In this document: positions 46,401 to 53,938 of the stretch, piece after piece | How positions within the stretch are numbered: position 1 is the first letter of the stretch | How the letters are laid out: each line of letters begins with the position of its first letter | From: Bacteroidaceae bacterium | Lineage (GTDB): Bacteria > Bacteroidota > Bacteroidia > Bacteroidales > Bacteroidaceae | DNA length: 64,000 bases | Reading direction: 5' to 3' | Assembly (NCBI GenBank): GCA_017427065.1 | Contig: JAFRTL010000007.1 | Location: 163,292-227,291 of the forward strand | The notes under the pieces: model-generated | The model's database searches: none | The model's input: only the letters and a program-made list of their open reading frames with translations | What the model was told of the DNA's origin: nothing | Position numbers and translations under genes: made by a program

Positions 46401-46664
46401 GAATGCCAGCAAGATACCGTCAGGACGTTCTTTTTCAATGATACGCTCCACGAAATACGTGGTAATAGGCAAGAAATACACCTTGTCGGCAATGCCTTCA
46501 GATGTCTGAATCGTAGCAATGTTAGGGTTCACCAGTACAGAACTGATACCTTCTTCACGCAGAGCCTTGAGGGCCTGAGAACCAGAGTAGTCGAACTCTC
46601 CAGCCTGACCGATCTTAAGCGCACCTGAGCCTAAGACGAGTACTTTTTTCCATTTCTTCTCCAT
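43440..46664 (-). CDS. carB: Carbamoyl-phosphate synthase, large subunit
   Basis: A 1074-residue enzyme making carbamoyl phosphate from bicarbonate, ATP and glutamine-derived ammonia, for arginine and pyrimidines. Two homologous synthetase halves each carry an ATP-grasp domain: the first with GFPVMIRSAYALGGQGSGIC and IEINARLSRSSALASKATGY, the second with GYPVLVRPSYVLSGAAMNVC and IECNLRASRTFPFISKVMK. The C-terminal MGS-like regulatory domain (about 930-1074) includes VMVSTGAMKSKVDLLPATQ. The start is the ATG at 46664 (MEKKWKKVLVLGSG). The glutaminase subunit CarA is not next to it in this window. A leader with a terminator lies upstream. Confidence 0.95.
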   Translation of the reverse strand: MEKKWKKVLVLGSGALKIGQAGEFDYSGSQALKALREEGISSVLVNPNIATIQTSEGIADKVYFLPITTYFVERIIEKERPDGILLAFGGQTALNCGTELYQNGVLEKYGVEVLGTSVEAIMNTEDRDLFVNQLNQIPMKTPKSHAVESMEDALKAAHEIGFPVMIRSAYALGGQGSGICKDEAAFIELAESAFTFSNQILVEESLKGWKEIEFECIRDANDHCFTVASMENFDPLGIHTGESIVVAPTCSLRDDQVKMLQELTIKCVKHLNIVGECNIQFAFNAETNDYRVIEINARLSRSSALASKATGYPLAFVAAKIALGYTLDQIGEMGTTNSAYVAPSLDYLICKIPRWDLTKFVGVSREIGSSMKSVGEVMSIGRSFEEVIQKGLRMIGQGMHGFVGNDVKFDDVDKELENPTDLRVFAIAQALEQGETVEHISEITKIDPWFISRMKNIVDYKVLLSKYNKVEDLPADVLREAKRLGFSDFQIARFVLKPEGNMEKENLQVRARRKELGILPAVKRINTVASEHPELTNYLYMTYGTQGHDVSYYQNEKSVAVLGSGAYRIGSSVEFDWCSVTAAQTARQLGYKSIMINYNPETVSTDYDMCDRLYFDELSFERVMDVIDLEKPRGVIVSVGGQIPNNLAMKLYRQNVPILGTSPLSIDRAENRDKFSRMLDQLGIDQPAWQELTNIDDVKDFIGRVGYPVLVRPSYVLSGAAMNVCYDDDELAEYLKLAAKVSKEYPVVVSKFMENTKEIEFDAVAQNGEVVEYAISEHIEFAGVHSGDATLVCPAQKIYFATARRIKHISRQIAKALNITGPFNIQYLARNNEVKVIECNLRASRTFPFISKVMKQNFIETATRIMLDAPYTTPDKSEFDIDWIGVKAAQFSFSRLQNADPVLGVDMSSTGEVGCIGDSVNEALLSALISTGYKIPRPEKGVMVSTGAMKSKVDLLPATQMLFKLGYKIYATAGTAAFLNAHGVSTIPVFWPDERPDAQNNVMRMISGHEFDLIVNIQKNHTKREVTNGYRIRRAAIDHNIPLITNARLASAFIEAFTSMSLDDVQIKSWQEYK

Positions 46665-46689
46665 ATGCTTTTTGTAGTTGTTATTATTC

Positions 46690-46746
46690 TCACTCAAAAA
46701 AAACGCCACCCTTGAATAAGGATAGCGTCTCAATAGGAAATATCAT
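46690..46746 (-). other. Alternative short frame reading through the carB terminator
   Basis: In a different frame from the 35-codon leader, an 18-codon ORF (MIFPIETLSLFKGGVFFE, then TGA) runs through the whole hairpin and its T-run. In pyrBI the leader peptide is translated through the terminator; this frame could play that part, but its start has no convincing ribosome-binding site of its own. The role is speculative. Confidence 0.3.
46696..46728 (-). terminator. Attenuator terminator upstream of carB
   Basis: An 11-bp stem with two G-U pairs, minus-strand 46728-46718 with 46713-46703, closes a 4-nt loop and is followed by a long T run (46702-46696). It is located 31 nt before the carB ATG, within the leader. 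Confidence 0.82.
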
Positions 46747-46837
46747 TTTCAGAAAAGGAAACAAGCCCCCAATCACCTCCTGCCTGCATGGCACATGGCT
46801 GCGTGATAGCCTCGTTTCTTACTCTTTTCTGCATCAT
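46730..46837 (-). CDS. carB leader ORF (35 aa)
   Basis: It starts ATG ATG at 46837, behind a GGAG, and encodes MMQKRVRNEAITQPCAMQAG followed by GDWGLVSFSENDISY. The TGA stop ends one base before the terminator 5' arm (46728), so a ribosome finishing the leader would cover that arm. Arg codons (AGA, twice) lie at positions 5 and 7. A stretch AGGAGGTGAT (46781-46772) matching the ribosome's anti-Shine-Dalgarno is inside the ORF, unusual for this phylum. A leader role is likely; what it senses is open. Confidence 0.65.
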   Translation of the reverse strand: MMQKRVRNEAITQPCAMQAGGDWGLVSFSENDISY

Positions 46838-46853
46838 AACTCCAAAATTTGTG

Positions 46854-46885
46854 CAAAGTAACACATTATTTTCGGAACAGCCAAA
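46854..46885 (-). promoter_or_regulatory. Promoter of the carB leader
   Basis: Minus-strand TTTG (46885-46882), 20 nt, then TTACTTTG (46861-46854), one mismatch from TAnnTTTG. The start would be near 46847, about 10 nt before the leader ATG. Confidence 0.68.
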
Positions 46886-46970
46886 TTTCTGACATAAAAA
46901 TCCAGGAGAAAAGTTACAGCCTATTTTCTATTTTACCCTGTGCACATTCTACGTTAGAAATTTATTTTCT

Positions 46971-46998
46971 TAGTTAGCAAAATATTTTTTCCTAACTA
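46971..46998. repeat. Dispersed intergenic repeat, copy 2
   Basis: In reverse orientation this reads TAGGAAAAAATATTTTGCTA plus ACTA, one mismatch from copy 1 at 29441-29464. Here the flanks TAGTTAG and CTAACTA also make a 7-bp inverted repeat. It is in the gap between glmM and the carB promoter. Confidence 0.55.
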
Positions 46999-47032
46999 GA
47001 AAAATTAAATTTCAACTAGATACTATTGAAGG

Positions 47033-48427
47033 CTACAGCATCTCCTTCACCATATCCACGATTTGCTGACCTATCTCCTCAGCTTCCTGAAGGGTATGTG
47101 CTTCACTATACACACGAATGATAGGCTCGGTATTGCTGCGACGCAGGTGTACCCACTTGTCCGTGAAATCAATCTTCACACCATCGATGTCGTTGACATT
47201 GACTTCCGTCTGACCAGCATACATGGCTTTTACCTTATTTAATATAGCATCGATGTCAGTATCTGGACGGAGGTCGATGCGATTCTTGGCCATGAAATAG
47301 GATGGATAGGTGGCACGAAGCTCACTTACCTTCTTGCCCTCATGTGCCAGATGGCTGAGGAACAGGGCAATACCTACAAGGGCATCACGACCATAGTGAA
47401 TGGCTGGATAGATGACTCCACCATTGCCTTCACCTCCGATAACGGCCCCTACTTCCTTCATCTTCGTGGTGACATTGACCTCACCAACGGCAGATGCAAA
47501 ATACTGCTGTCCGTATTTTTCAGTAACGTCGCGAAGGGCACGGGTAGAACTGAGGTTGCTCACAGTGTTGCCTGGCGTATGTTTAAGGATATAATCAGCA
47601 ACAGTGACCAGGGTGTATTCCTCACCATACATGGTGCCGTCTTCACAAATCATCGCCAGACGATCCACATCGGGATCTACCACGAAGGCCACATCATGAC
47701 CTCCCTGACGCATCAGTGCCATGATATCGCCCAGGTTTTTCTCTAAAGGCTCTGGATTATGCTGGAAGTTGCCTGTTGGCTCCGTATAGAGACCGCTGAT
47801 ATGCTCCACGCCAAGCTGCTGAAGCAACTGTGGTAGGATGATGCCACCCACAGAGTTTACGGTATCAATGGCTACGCGGAAGTGTGCCTTGCGGATAGCT
47901 TCCACATCCACCAATGGCAAAGCCAACACTGCATCGATGTGCTTCTGATTGTAGCTCAAGTCCTTGCGATAGCTACCCAACTGATCGACCTCTGCAAACG
48001 TAAACGCCTCTGCCTCAGCAATGCGCAGTACCTCATTGCCTTCTTCAGCATTGAGGAACTCGCCATGCTCATTGAGTAACTTCAAGGCATTCCATTGCTT
48101 GGGGTTATGTGAAGCGGTAAGGATGATGCCACCACTGGCACCTTCCATCGTGACTGCCAACTCGGTGGTAGGGGTAGTTGCCAAATCGATATCGACAACA
48201 TCCCAGCCCATACCCATAAGGGTACCAACCACGACACTGCGTACCATCTCACCAGAGATGCGGGCATCACGGCCCACAACGATCTTATTGTTTTTTACTG
48301 TACAAGTCTGACGGATAAGAGTGGCATAAGCAGCGGTGAACTTCACCATATCAAGCGGACTGAGGCCTTCACCTGCCTGACCGCCAATGGTTCCGCGAAT
48401 GCCAGAAATAGATTTAATCAGAGTCAT
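47033..48427 (-). CDS. glmM: Phosphoglucosamine mutase
   Basis: A 464-residue phosphohexomutase of the GlmM/phosphomannomutase family, converting glucosamine-6-phosphate to glucosamine-1-phosphate for cell-wall precursors. The phosphoserine loop is ILTASHNPKQWNALKLLN; the metal loop is VVDPDVDRLAMICEDGTMYG; the sugar loop appears as GGEGNGGVIYPAIHYGRD and the phosphate loop as LRRSNTEPIIRVYSEA. GlmM rather than a mannose enzyme is inferred from family context. It starts 10 nt after the DUF4827 lipoprotein gene. Confidence 0.88.
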   Translation of the reverse strand: MTLIKSISGIRGTIGGQAGEGLSPLDMVKFTAAYATLIRQTCTVKNNKIVVGRDARISGEMVRSVVVGTLMGMGWDVVDIDLATTPTTELAVTMEGASGGIILTASHNPKQWNALKLLNEHGEFLNAEEGNEVLRIAEAEAFTFAEVDQLGSYRKDLSYNQKHIDAVLALPLVDVEAIRKAHFRVAIDTVNSVGGIILPQLLQQLGVEHISGLYTEPTGNFQHNPEPLEKNLGDIMALMRQGGHDVAFVVDPDVDRLAMICEDGTMYGEEYTLVTVADYILKHTPGNTVSNLSSTRALRDVTEKYGQQYFASAVGEVNVTTKMKEVGAVIGGEGNGGVIYPAIHYGRDALVGIALFLSHLAHEGKKVSELRATYPSYFMAKNRIDLRPDTDIDAILNKVKAMYAGQTEVNVNDIDGVKIDFTDKWVHLRRSNTEPIIRVYSEAHTLQEAEEIGQQIVDMVKEML

Positions 48428-48437
48428 AGGATTTATC

Positions 48438-49046
48438 TTACTTATAAAAAGTTATTTTTCGGAGATCGTAATAGTAAGGATGCACATACTGCATGGAGGC
48501 TTCGTGTCCCATCTTGGAAGGAACGATGAGCTTTACATGAGCACCGTCGCGAACGAACGGGAGAATAGCCAACCAGCCCGCAGGGACAGCGGTTTTCTGA
48601 TAGGTGATGTACATGGCACCGCTGATGAAGGTTCCCATCGCTGAAGTAGCAGTTGACACATAACGGAACTCATCTACCACATAAGGATAGGACACATTGG
48701 TACAAGAGACATTCATCGTGTCGGAAATGTTGTACTCCACGAAGCGCACCAGCACATGATCGTTGCTGCTGATGGTATCTGCAGGATCATCGGAACCCTT
48801 GTCCACAATCTGCATATACACGCCACTCGCCAACTGCACGAACTCATTGCGACTGAGGTTGGTGGTGGAATCCTGGGCATAGAATTCACTTTGCGAAATG
48901 ACCACGATACCACTGTCCTTTATCAGGTTGCTGATCATGCGATTCTCGTCTTTCAACATATCGGCGTAGGTCACATTGTCGTGGCATGACTGAAAAGCCA
49001 TGCTGCACAAGCAGAGTCCCACGATGAAATATACCAGTTTCTTCAT
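48438..49046 (-). CDS. DUF4827 lipoprotein
   Basis: A 202-residue lipoprotein: the signal MKKLVYFIVGLCLCSMAFQSC has its acylation Cys at position 21. The mature part matches DUF4827, a Bacteroidota family without known function; it includes NISDTMNVSC and the C-terminal YVHPYYYDLRKITFYK and looks related to FKBP-like outer-membrane lipoproteins. A TATTTTTG -7 box lies at 49066-49073. It precedes glmM, so both may share a transcript. Confidence 0.82.
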   Translation of the reverse strand: MKKLVYFIVGLCLCSMAFQSCHDNVTYADMLKDENRMISNLIKDSGIVVISQSEFYAQDSTTNLSRNEFVQLASGVYMQIVDKGSDDPADTISSNDHVLVRFVEYNISDTMNVSCTNVSYPYVVDEFRYVSTATSAMGTFISGAMYITYQKTAVPAGWLAILPFVRDGAHVKLIVPSKMGHEASMQYVHPYYYDLRKITFYK

Positions 49047-49122
49047 CTTTACTAGAAAATTTTTGCAAAAATAGGCTATTTCTATGTAATTGTCATCAAA
49101 AGCCTACGAAACTTCGCAAGAT

Positions 49123-50217
49123 TTAACGTTTGGAGAGCCTGAATGAAACCCGTTGCTCTGCTTTGCAAGCAGCATCAAGCTGTTCCTTGAATTCTGCCAA
49201 CACCTTGATAAGTTCTTTCTTTACCTCCTGAATGGTGCTCTGGGGACGCTCGGCACCCGAAGCATTCAGATGGCCACCCCCTCCGAAGCGTTTGGCAACC
49301 TCCTGAGAAGGGAAATCCCCTATGGAACGGAAAGAAAGCTTTATCTGATCACGCTCTGTGTCTTCACGCAGGAAACAGGTGAATATCACATCCTTGATAC
49401 CCAAAGGCAGGTTGACGAAACCCTCGCTATCGCCTCGATGATAATCTTGCCGTTCTTGTTGCTCCTTGCTTAGCTCCAGAATGGCTGTATGATACTTGGG
49501 CAAGTAAGTCATGTGGCTCAGCACCTCCCCTTGTAAGTGAAGACGCGCTGCTGTATAGCTATTGTTAACTTTGCGATAGATCACGTCTTTATTGATGCCC
49601 TTATCCAGAAGCAGACTCACAATGTAGAAGATATCTCCACGAGTAGAATTAAAGGTAAACCCACCTGTATCTGTCATCATGCCAGTATAGATGCAAGCCG
49701 CTTCATTGACAGTCATTTCCTCATAGTGTCCCAGATCGCACAAGAAGCGGAACAGCAACTCACACGTGGAAGACTGGCTTGGGAATGAGATAGTCAAATC
49801 GGCAAAGTCGCCTGGATTCAAATGATGGTCGAGCAACAGGGTCTTCGCATCCGCCTGTTCTACCAACGCACCGACCTCATCGATACGCGAGAGCTCGTTG
49901 AAATCGAGGCAGCAGATCACCTCTGCCTCACGGATGACACGCTCCACACGCTCTATGTTTTTACGACTGTGGGAGGCATTGCGGTAGAATATCACTGTGT
50001 CGCTCCCAGGAAGCCACTTCAAGAAATCAGGAAACACATTTGGCATCACCACTTGTGCCTGCTTACCCTTGGATTGAAGGAAATGGTACAAGGCAAGTGT
50101 AGAGCCTACGGCATCACCATCGGGAGAGGTATGACCCAAAATGACAAACTTATGGTATTGTTCTATCCATGCAGCAAACTGACTTACGCTTTGTGGATCT
50201 ATGATTTTCTGTAACAT
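49123..50217 (-). CDS. DHH family phosphoesterase (NrnA-like)
   Basis: A 364-residue DHH/DHHA1 phosphoesterase, as used to degrade nano-RNA or pAp. The DHH domain has LGHTSPDGDAVGSTLALYHF and LLLDHHLNPGDFADLTI; the DHHA1 domain ends with AKRFGGGGHLNASGAERP. The substrate among short oligonucleotides, pAp or cyclic-dinucleotide products is inferred only from family. It is divergent to the GH30 gene. Confidence 0.9.
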   Translation of the reverse strand: MLQKIIDPQSVSQFAAWIEQYHKFVILGHTSPDGDAVGSTLALYHFLQSKGKQAQVVMPNVFPDFLKWLPGSDTVIFYRNASHSRKNIERVERVIREAEVICCLDFNELSRIDEVGALVEQADAKTLLLDHHLNPGDFADLTISFPSQSSTCELLFRFLCDLGHYEEMTVNEAACIYTGMMTDTGGFTFNSTRGDIFYIVSLLLDKGINKDVIYRKVNNSYTAARLHLQGEVLSHMTYLPKYHTAILELSKEQQERQDYHRGDSEGFVNLPLGIKDVIFTCFLREDTERDQIKLSFRSIGDFPSQEVAKRFGGGGHLNASGAERPQSTIQEVKKELIKVLAEFKEQLDAACKAEQRVSFRLSKR

Positions 50218-50295
50218 CGCTAAACTTTTAGGTTTGCGAAGATAAGGAAAATTATTATTAAATCCTTATCTTTGTAGCAATAAATAGCTGATTTT

Positions 50296-51723
50296 ATGAA
50301 AACATCCGCCTTCTTATCCGTCTGTCTGGCATCTTTATGCCTTTCTGTTAGTGCTCAAGAACGTGTTCAAAGTCTGACCACCACTGCCTCACGCAGCATG
50401 GACCTTACCCTTAGTACCCTGAACTTTGGACAAGCTGCCAACGCCGCTTCAAGCATCACGCTCAACGAAGCAGTGCGCTACCAAACCATCGATGGTTTTG
50501 GAGCTGCCATCACAGGCTCCACAGCATACAACCTCTCCCTGATGCCTGCCGATGCTCGCCGTGCATTTCTGGAAGAGACCTTTGCACCCGATAAGTACAA
50601 CTTCAGCTATGTGCGCATCAGCATCGGATGTTCCGACTTCTCGCTCAGTGAATATACCCTTTGTGACGAGCCTGGAATAGAGCATTTCGGCCTGACCATT
50701 GAAGAGACAAAGTATGTGATTCCAGCCTTGAAAGAGATTCTGGAGATAAATCCCGCTTTGAAAATCCTCGGTTCTCCTTGGACTTGTCCGAAGTGGATGA
50801 AAATAAAGAGTTTGGAAGAGCCTGTGCCTTTCGATTCTTGGACCAGTGGACAACTAAATCCTGCTTATTATCAAGACTATGCGCTTTACTTCGTGAAATG
50901 GATAGAAGCCATGCAAGAGGCAGGAATACCTATCTACAGCATTACGTTACAGAACGAACCGCTGAACAAAGGCAATTCGGCTTCACTCTTCATGACTTGG
51001 CAAGAACAACAGGCTTTCATGAAACAGGCTTTGGGACCAGCATTGAAAAAGGCGGCCCTGAACGTGAAGGTGTATGCCTTCGACCATAACTATAACTATG
51101 ACAACATGCCTGATCAGCAGCAGTATCCACTACATATTTATGAAGATGCAGAAGCTGCCCGCTACTTTGCAGGGGCTGCTTATCATAATTATGGCGGACG
51201 TCCCTCGGAACTACTGAAGATTCATCAAGAAGCGCCAGATAAAGAACTGCTTTTCACAGAAGCCAGTATCGGTACTTGGAACAAGGGTAGAGATCTGGAA
51301 GTGGCCTTGTTGCGCGATGTGCGAGAACTGGGACTGGCCACAGTAAATGGCTGGTGCCGTGGTGCCATCCTGTGGAACCTGATGCTGGATACTGATAGAG
51401 GGCCTCACCGTGGAGAAGGAGCCTGTGCCACCTGCTACGGAGCCGTGGATATCGATAACACGAACTATACAGATATTACCCGAAACTCGCACTATTATGC
51501 GATGGCACATTTATCTGCAGTAGTAAAACCTGGAGCCATACGAATAGACACCACCACGCAAGGGACAGATGACCTCACACTGGCGGCTTTCATCAATCCT
51601 GATGGAAGTCGGGCAGTGGTCATCTGCAACGAAGGGGATGCCCAATCAGTGAACGTAATAGATGACCAACAGGTATTTACAGCCAACCTGCCTGCCCGTA
51701 GTGTCAGTTCCTATCGCTGGTGA
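50296..51723 (+). CDS. Glycoside hydrolase family 30 enzyme, exported
   Basis: A 475-residue glucosylceramidase-like beta-glycosidase. A signal peptide (about 1-20, MKTSAFLSVCLASLCLSVSA) leads to a TIM barrel. The acid/base Glu is at about 221 in SITLQNEPLNKG and the nucleophile at about 322 in ELLFTEASIGTW. A C-terminal beta-sandwich (about 395-475) ends SVSSYRW. Bacteroidota GH30 enzymes act on beta-glucans or related glycans; the substrate here is unknown. It has its own TATCTTTG box and no SusCD neighbours. Confidence 0.92.
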   Translation: MKTSAFLSVCLASLCLSVSAQERVQSLTTTASRSMDLTLSTLNFGQAANAASSITLNEAVRYQTIDGFGAAITGSTAYNLSLMPADARRAFLEETFAPDKYNFSYVRISIGCSDFSLSEYTLCDEPGIEHFGLTIEETKYVIPALKEILEINPALKILGSPWTCPKWMKIKSLEEPVPFDSWTSGQLNPAYYQDYALYFVKWIEAMQEAGIPIYSITLQNEPLNKGNSASLFMTWQEQQAFMKQALGPALKKAALNVKVYAFDHNYNYDNMPDQQQYPLHIYEDAEAARYFAGAAYHNYGGRPSELLKIHQEAPDKELLFTEASIGTWNKGRDLEVALLRDVRELGLATVNGWCRGAILWNLMLDTDRGPHRGEGACATCYGAVDIDNTNYTDITRNSHYYAMAHLSAVVKPGAIRIDTTTQGTDDLTLAAFINPDGSRAVVICNEGDAQSVNVIDDQQVFTANLPARSVSSYRW

Positions 51724-53865
51724 TCATTGCTCTACGCCTTTCATGCTGAAGGCGATACGATGACGTTTCTCATCGATCTCCAAGACACGCACCCGCACAT
51801 GCTGATGCAAGTGCACGATGTCGTTAGGGTCGCTCACGTAACGATTGGCCAGTTGTGAAACATGCACCAATCCGTCTTGATGTACTCCTACATCTACGAA
51901 AACGCCAAAGCGGGTGATGTTTGTCACAATGCCCGGAAGTTCCATGCCTATACGCAGGTCTTCGATGTGATTCACACGCTCATCAAACTTGAATACCTCT
52001 ATCTGCTCACGAGGGTCGCGGCCAGGTTTCTCCAGTTCCTTCATGATATCGGTAAGGGTTGGTAATCCCACTTCTTCGGTGACATAACGCGCCACCTCCA
52101 CCTTACTGCGTTTATCAGCATCTTTAATGAGTTCAGAGACAGAACATCCGGCATCCTTTGCCATGCGCTCCACAATGGCATAGCTCTCAGGATGCACGGC
52201 ACTATTGTCCAAGGGATTCTCCGCCCCACGAATACGAAGGAAGCCCGCACACTGCTGATAGGCAGCAGGTCCTAAACGTGGCACTTTCAGCAACTGCGTC
52301 CTACTGGTAAACGCGCCATTCTCCTTGCGATAGTCCACGATGTTCTTGGCCAGTTGCGGACCTAAGCCACTGACATAGGTCAGCAAGTGCTGACTTGCAG
52401 TGTTCAGATCGACTCCCACGGCATTCACACAACTCTCCACCGTCAGGTCAAGTTTCCGTTTTAACTTAGATTGGTCTACATCATGCTGGTACTGTCCCAC
52501 CCCAATACTCTTAGGATCTATCTTCACCAACTCTGCCAAAGGATCCATCAGACGGCGACCAATGGACACAGCTCCACGCACGGTTACATCATATTCAGGG
52601 AACTCTTCCCTACCCAACTTAGAAGCAGAATAGACGGAAGCTCCATCTTCACTCACAACAAAAGCTTGAATATCATCCCCCAAATGCAGACGTTCCACAA
52701 AGTTGGCTGTCTCACGACTGGCAGTTCCATTGCCTATAGCGATAGCTTCAATCTTATAGGATTCTATCATACGCTCCACGGCACGGGTGGCCTTTACGCG
52801 TTCCGATTGTGGAGGATTGGGATAGATGGCTTCGTAATGCAGCAGATTGCCCTGAGCATCCAGACAGACCACCTTGCAACCCGTGCGGAAACCTGGGTCG
52901 ATACCCATCACGCGCTTCTCGCCAAGTGGTGGGGAAAGCAGCAACTGACGCAGGTTTTCTGCAAAGACCTTGATGCATTCTTCATCGGCCTTTTCCTTGG
53001 TCATGGTCGCAAACTCTGTTTCAATGGAAGGTTTCAGCAGGCGCTTATAGCCATCGGCCACAGCCTCACCAACCAACTTACTACATGGGCCTGTACCTCT
53101 CACATAGTGACTCTGCAATTGCTCTAAGAAGGCTGCCTCATCGGGAGAGATAGATACCCTCAAGAAACCTTCGGTTTCTCCACGGCGCATGGCCAACAAA
53201 CGATGGGAAGAGCAGCGCTTCAGAGGTTCCGACCAATCGAAGTAGTCAGAGAACTTAGCTGCTCCTTCTTCCTCCACTTTAGCCTTAATCACTTTAGAAG
53301 TGATGACACCTTGACGACGGAATGCCCCACGAAGCTGGTTGCGTGAACGCTCGTCTTCACTTACCATCTCGGCAATGATGTCTTTAGCCCCTTGCAAGGC
53401 CTCTTCTACGCTTGGCACTTCGGCATTCACATAGCGCTGTGCCACCTTTTCAATCTCACGCTCCCGTTGCATAAGCAAAGTCTTGGCCAATGGTTCCAAT
53501 CCGTGTTCCCTGGCTACCTGTGCCTTTGTCCTACGCTTAGGACGGTAAGGCAGATAGATATCTTCTATCTCAGACGCATCCCAACTCTCCGTGATTCGTT
53601 GCCTAAGCTCAGGAGTAAGTTTTCCCAGTTCCTCAATAGTATTCAGGATGGTTTCCTTCCGTTTCAGTAATTCCTGGAATTTCTGGTAAAGTTCGCCTAT
53701 CTGCGCTATCTGCACTTCATCAAGAGAACCTGTACGCTCCTTGCGGTAACGGGCAATGAAAGGAATAGTGGCACCATCATTGAGTAATTCAATGGTATTA
53801 TTCACGCTGCGCTCCGAAAGTTGGAGTCGCTGCGCTATACGGGATGTGAATTGATTCTGCTCCAT
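51724..53865 (-). CDS. tex: Tex family RNA-binding transcriptional accessory protein
   Basis: A 713-residue cytoplasmic nucleic-acid-binding protein. The N-terminal helical part includes LNDGATIPFIARYRKERTGS; a YqgF-like domain (about 325-450) has VMGIDPGFRTGCKVVCLDAQ; helix-hairpin-helix motifs (about 490-560) include LNTASQHLLTYVSGLGPQLA, and the C-terminal S1 domain starts PGIVTNITRFGVFVDVGVHQ. The start is the ATG at 53865 (MEQNQFTSRIAQ), rejecting an in-frame start at 53889. It ends next to the GH30 gene, convergent with it and without overlap. Confidence 0.94.
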   Translation of the reverse strand: MEQNQFTSRIAQRLQLSERSVNNTIELLNDGATIPFIARYRKERTGSLDEVQIAQIGELYQKFQELLKRKETILNTIEELGKLTPELRQRITESWDASEIEDIYLPYRPKRRTKAQVAREHGLEPLAKTLLMQREREIEKVAQRYVNAEVPSVEEALQGAKDIIAEMVSEDERSRNQLRGAFRRQGVITSKVIKAKVEEEGAAKFSDYFDWSEPLKRCSSHRLLAMRRGETEGFLRVSISPDEAAFLEQLQSHYVRGTGPCSKLVGEAVADGYKRLLKPSIETEFATMTKEKADEECIKVFAENLRQLLLSPPLGEKRVMGIDPGFRTGCKVVCLDAQGNLLHYEAIYPNPPQSERVKATRAVERMIESYKIEAIAIGNGTASRETANFVERLHLGDDIQAFVVSEDGASVYSASKLGREEFPEYDVTVRGAVSIGRRLMDPLAELVKIDPKSIGVGQYQHDVDQSKLKRKLDLTVESCVNAVGVDLNTASQHLLTYVSGLGPQLAKNIVDYRKENGAFTSRTQLLKVPRLGPAAYQQCAGFLRIRGAENPLDNSAVHPESYAIVERMAKDAGCSVSELIKDADKRSKVEVARYVTEEVGLPTLTDIMKELEKPGRDPREQIEVFKFDERVNHIEDLRIGMELPGIVTNITRFGVFVDVGVHQDGLVHVSQLANRYVSDPNDIVHLHQHVRVRVLEIDEKRHRIAFSMKGVEQ

Positions 53866-53938
53866 AACGAACAACGGATTATACGACAAAAATATAAATT
53901 AATCCGTATAATCCGTACAATCCGATGTTAAAAAAGAG

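Noticed and set aside
46664-46733. carB start at TTG 46733
   Set aside because: It would translate the terminator hairpin and T-run as part of CarB; the ATG at 46664 matches the family start MEKKWKKVLVLG.
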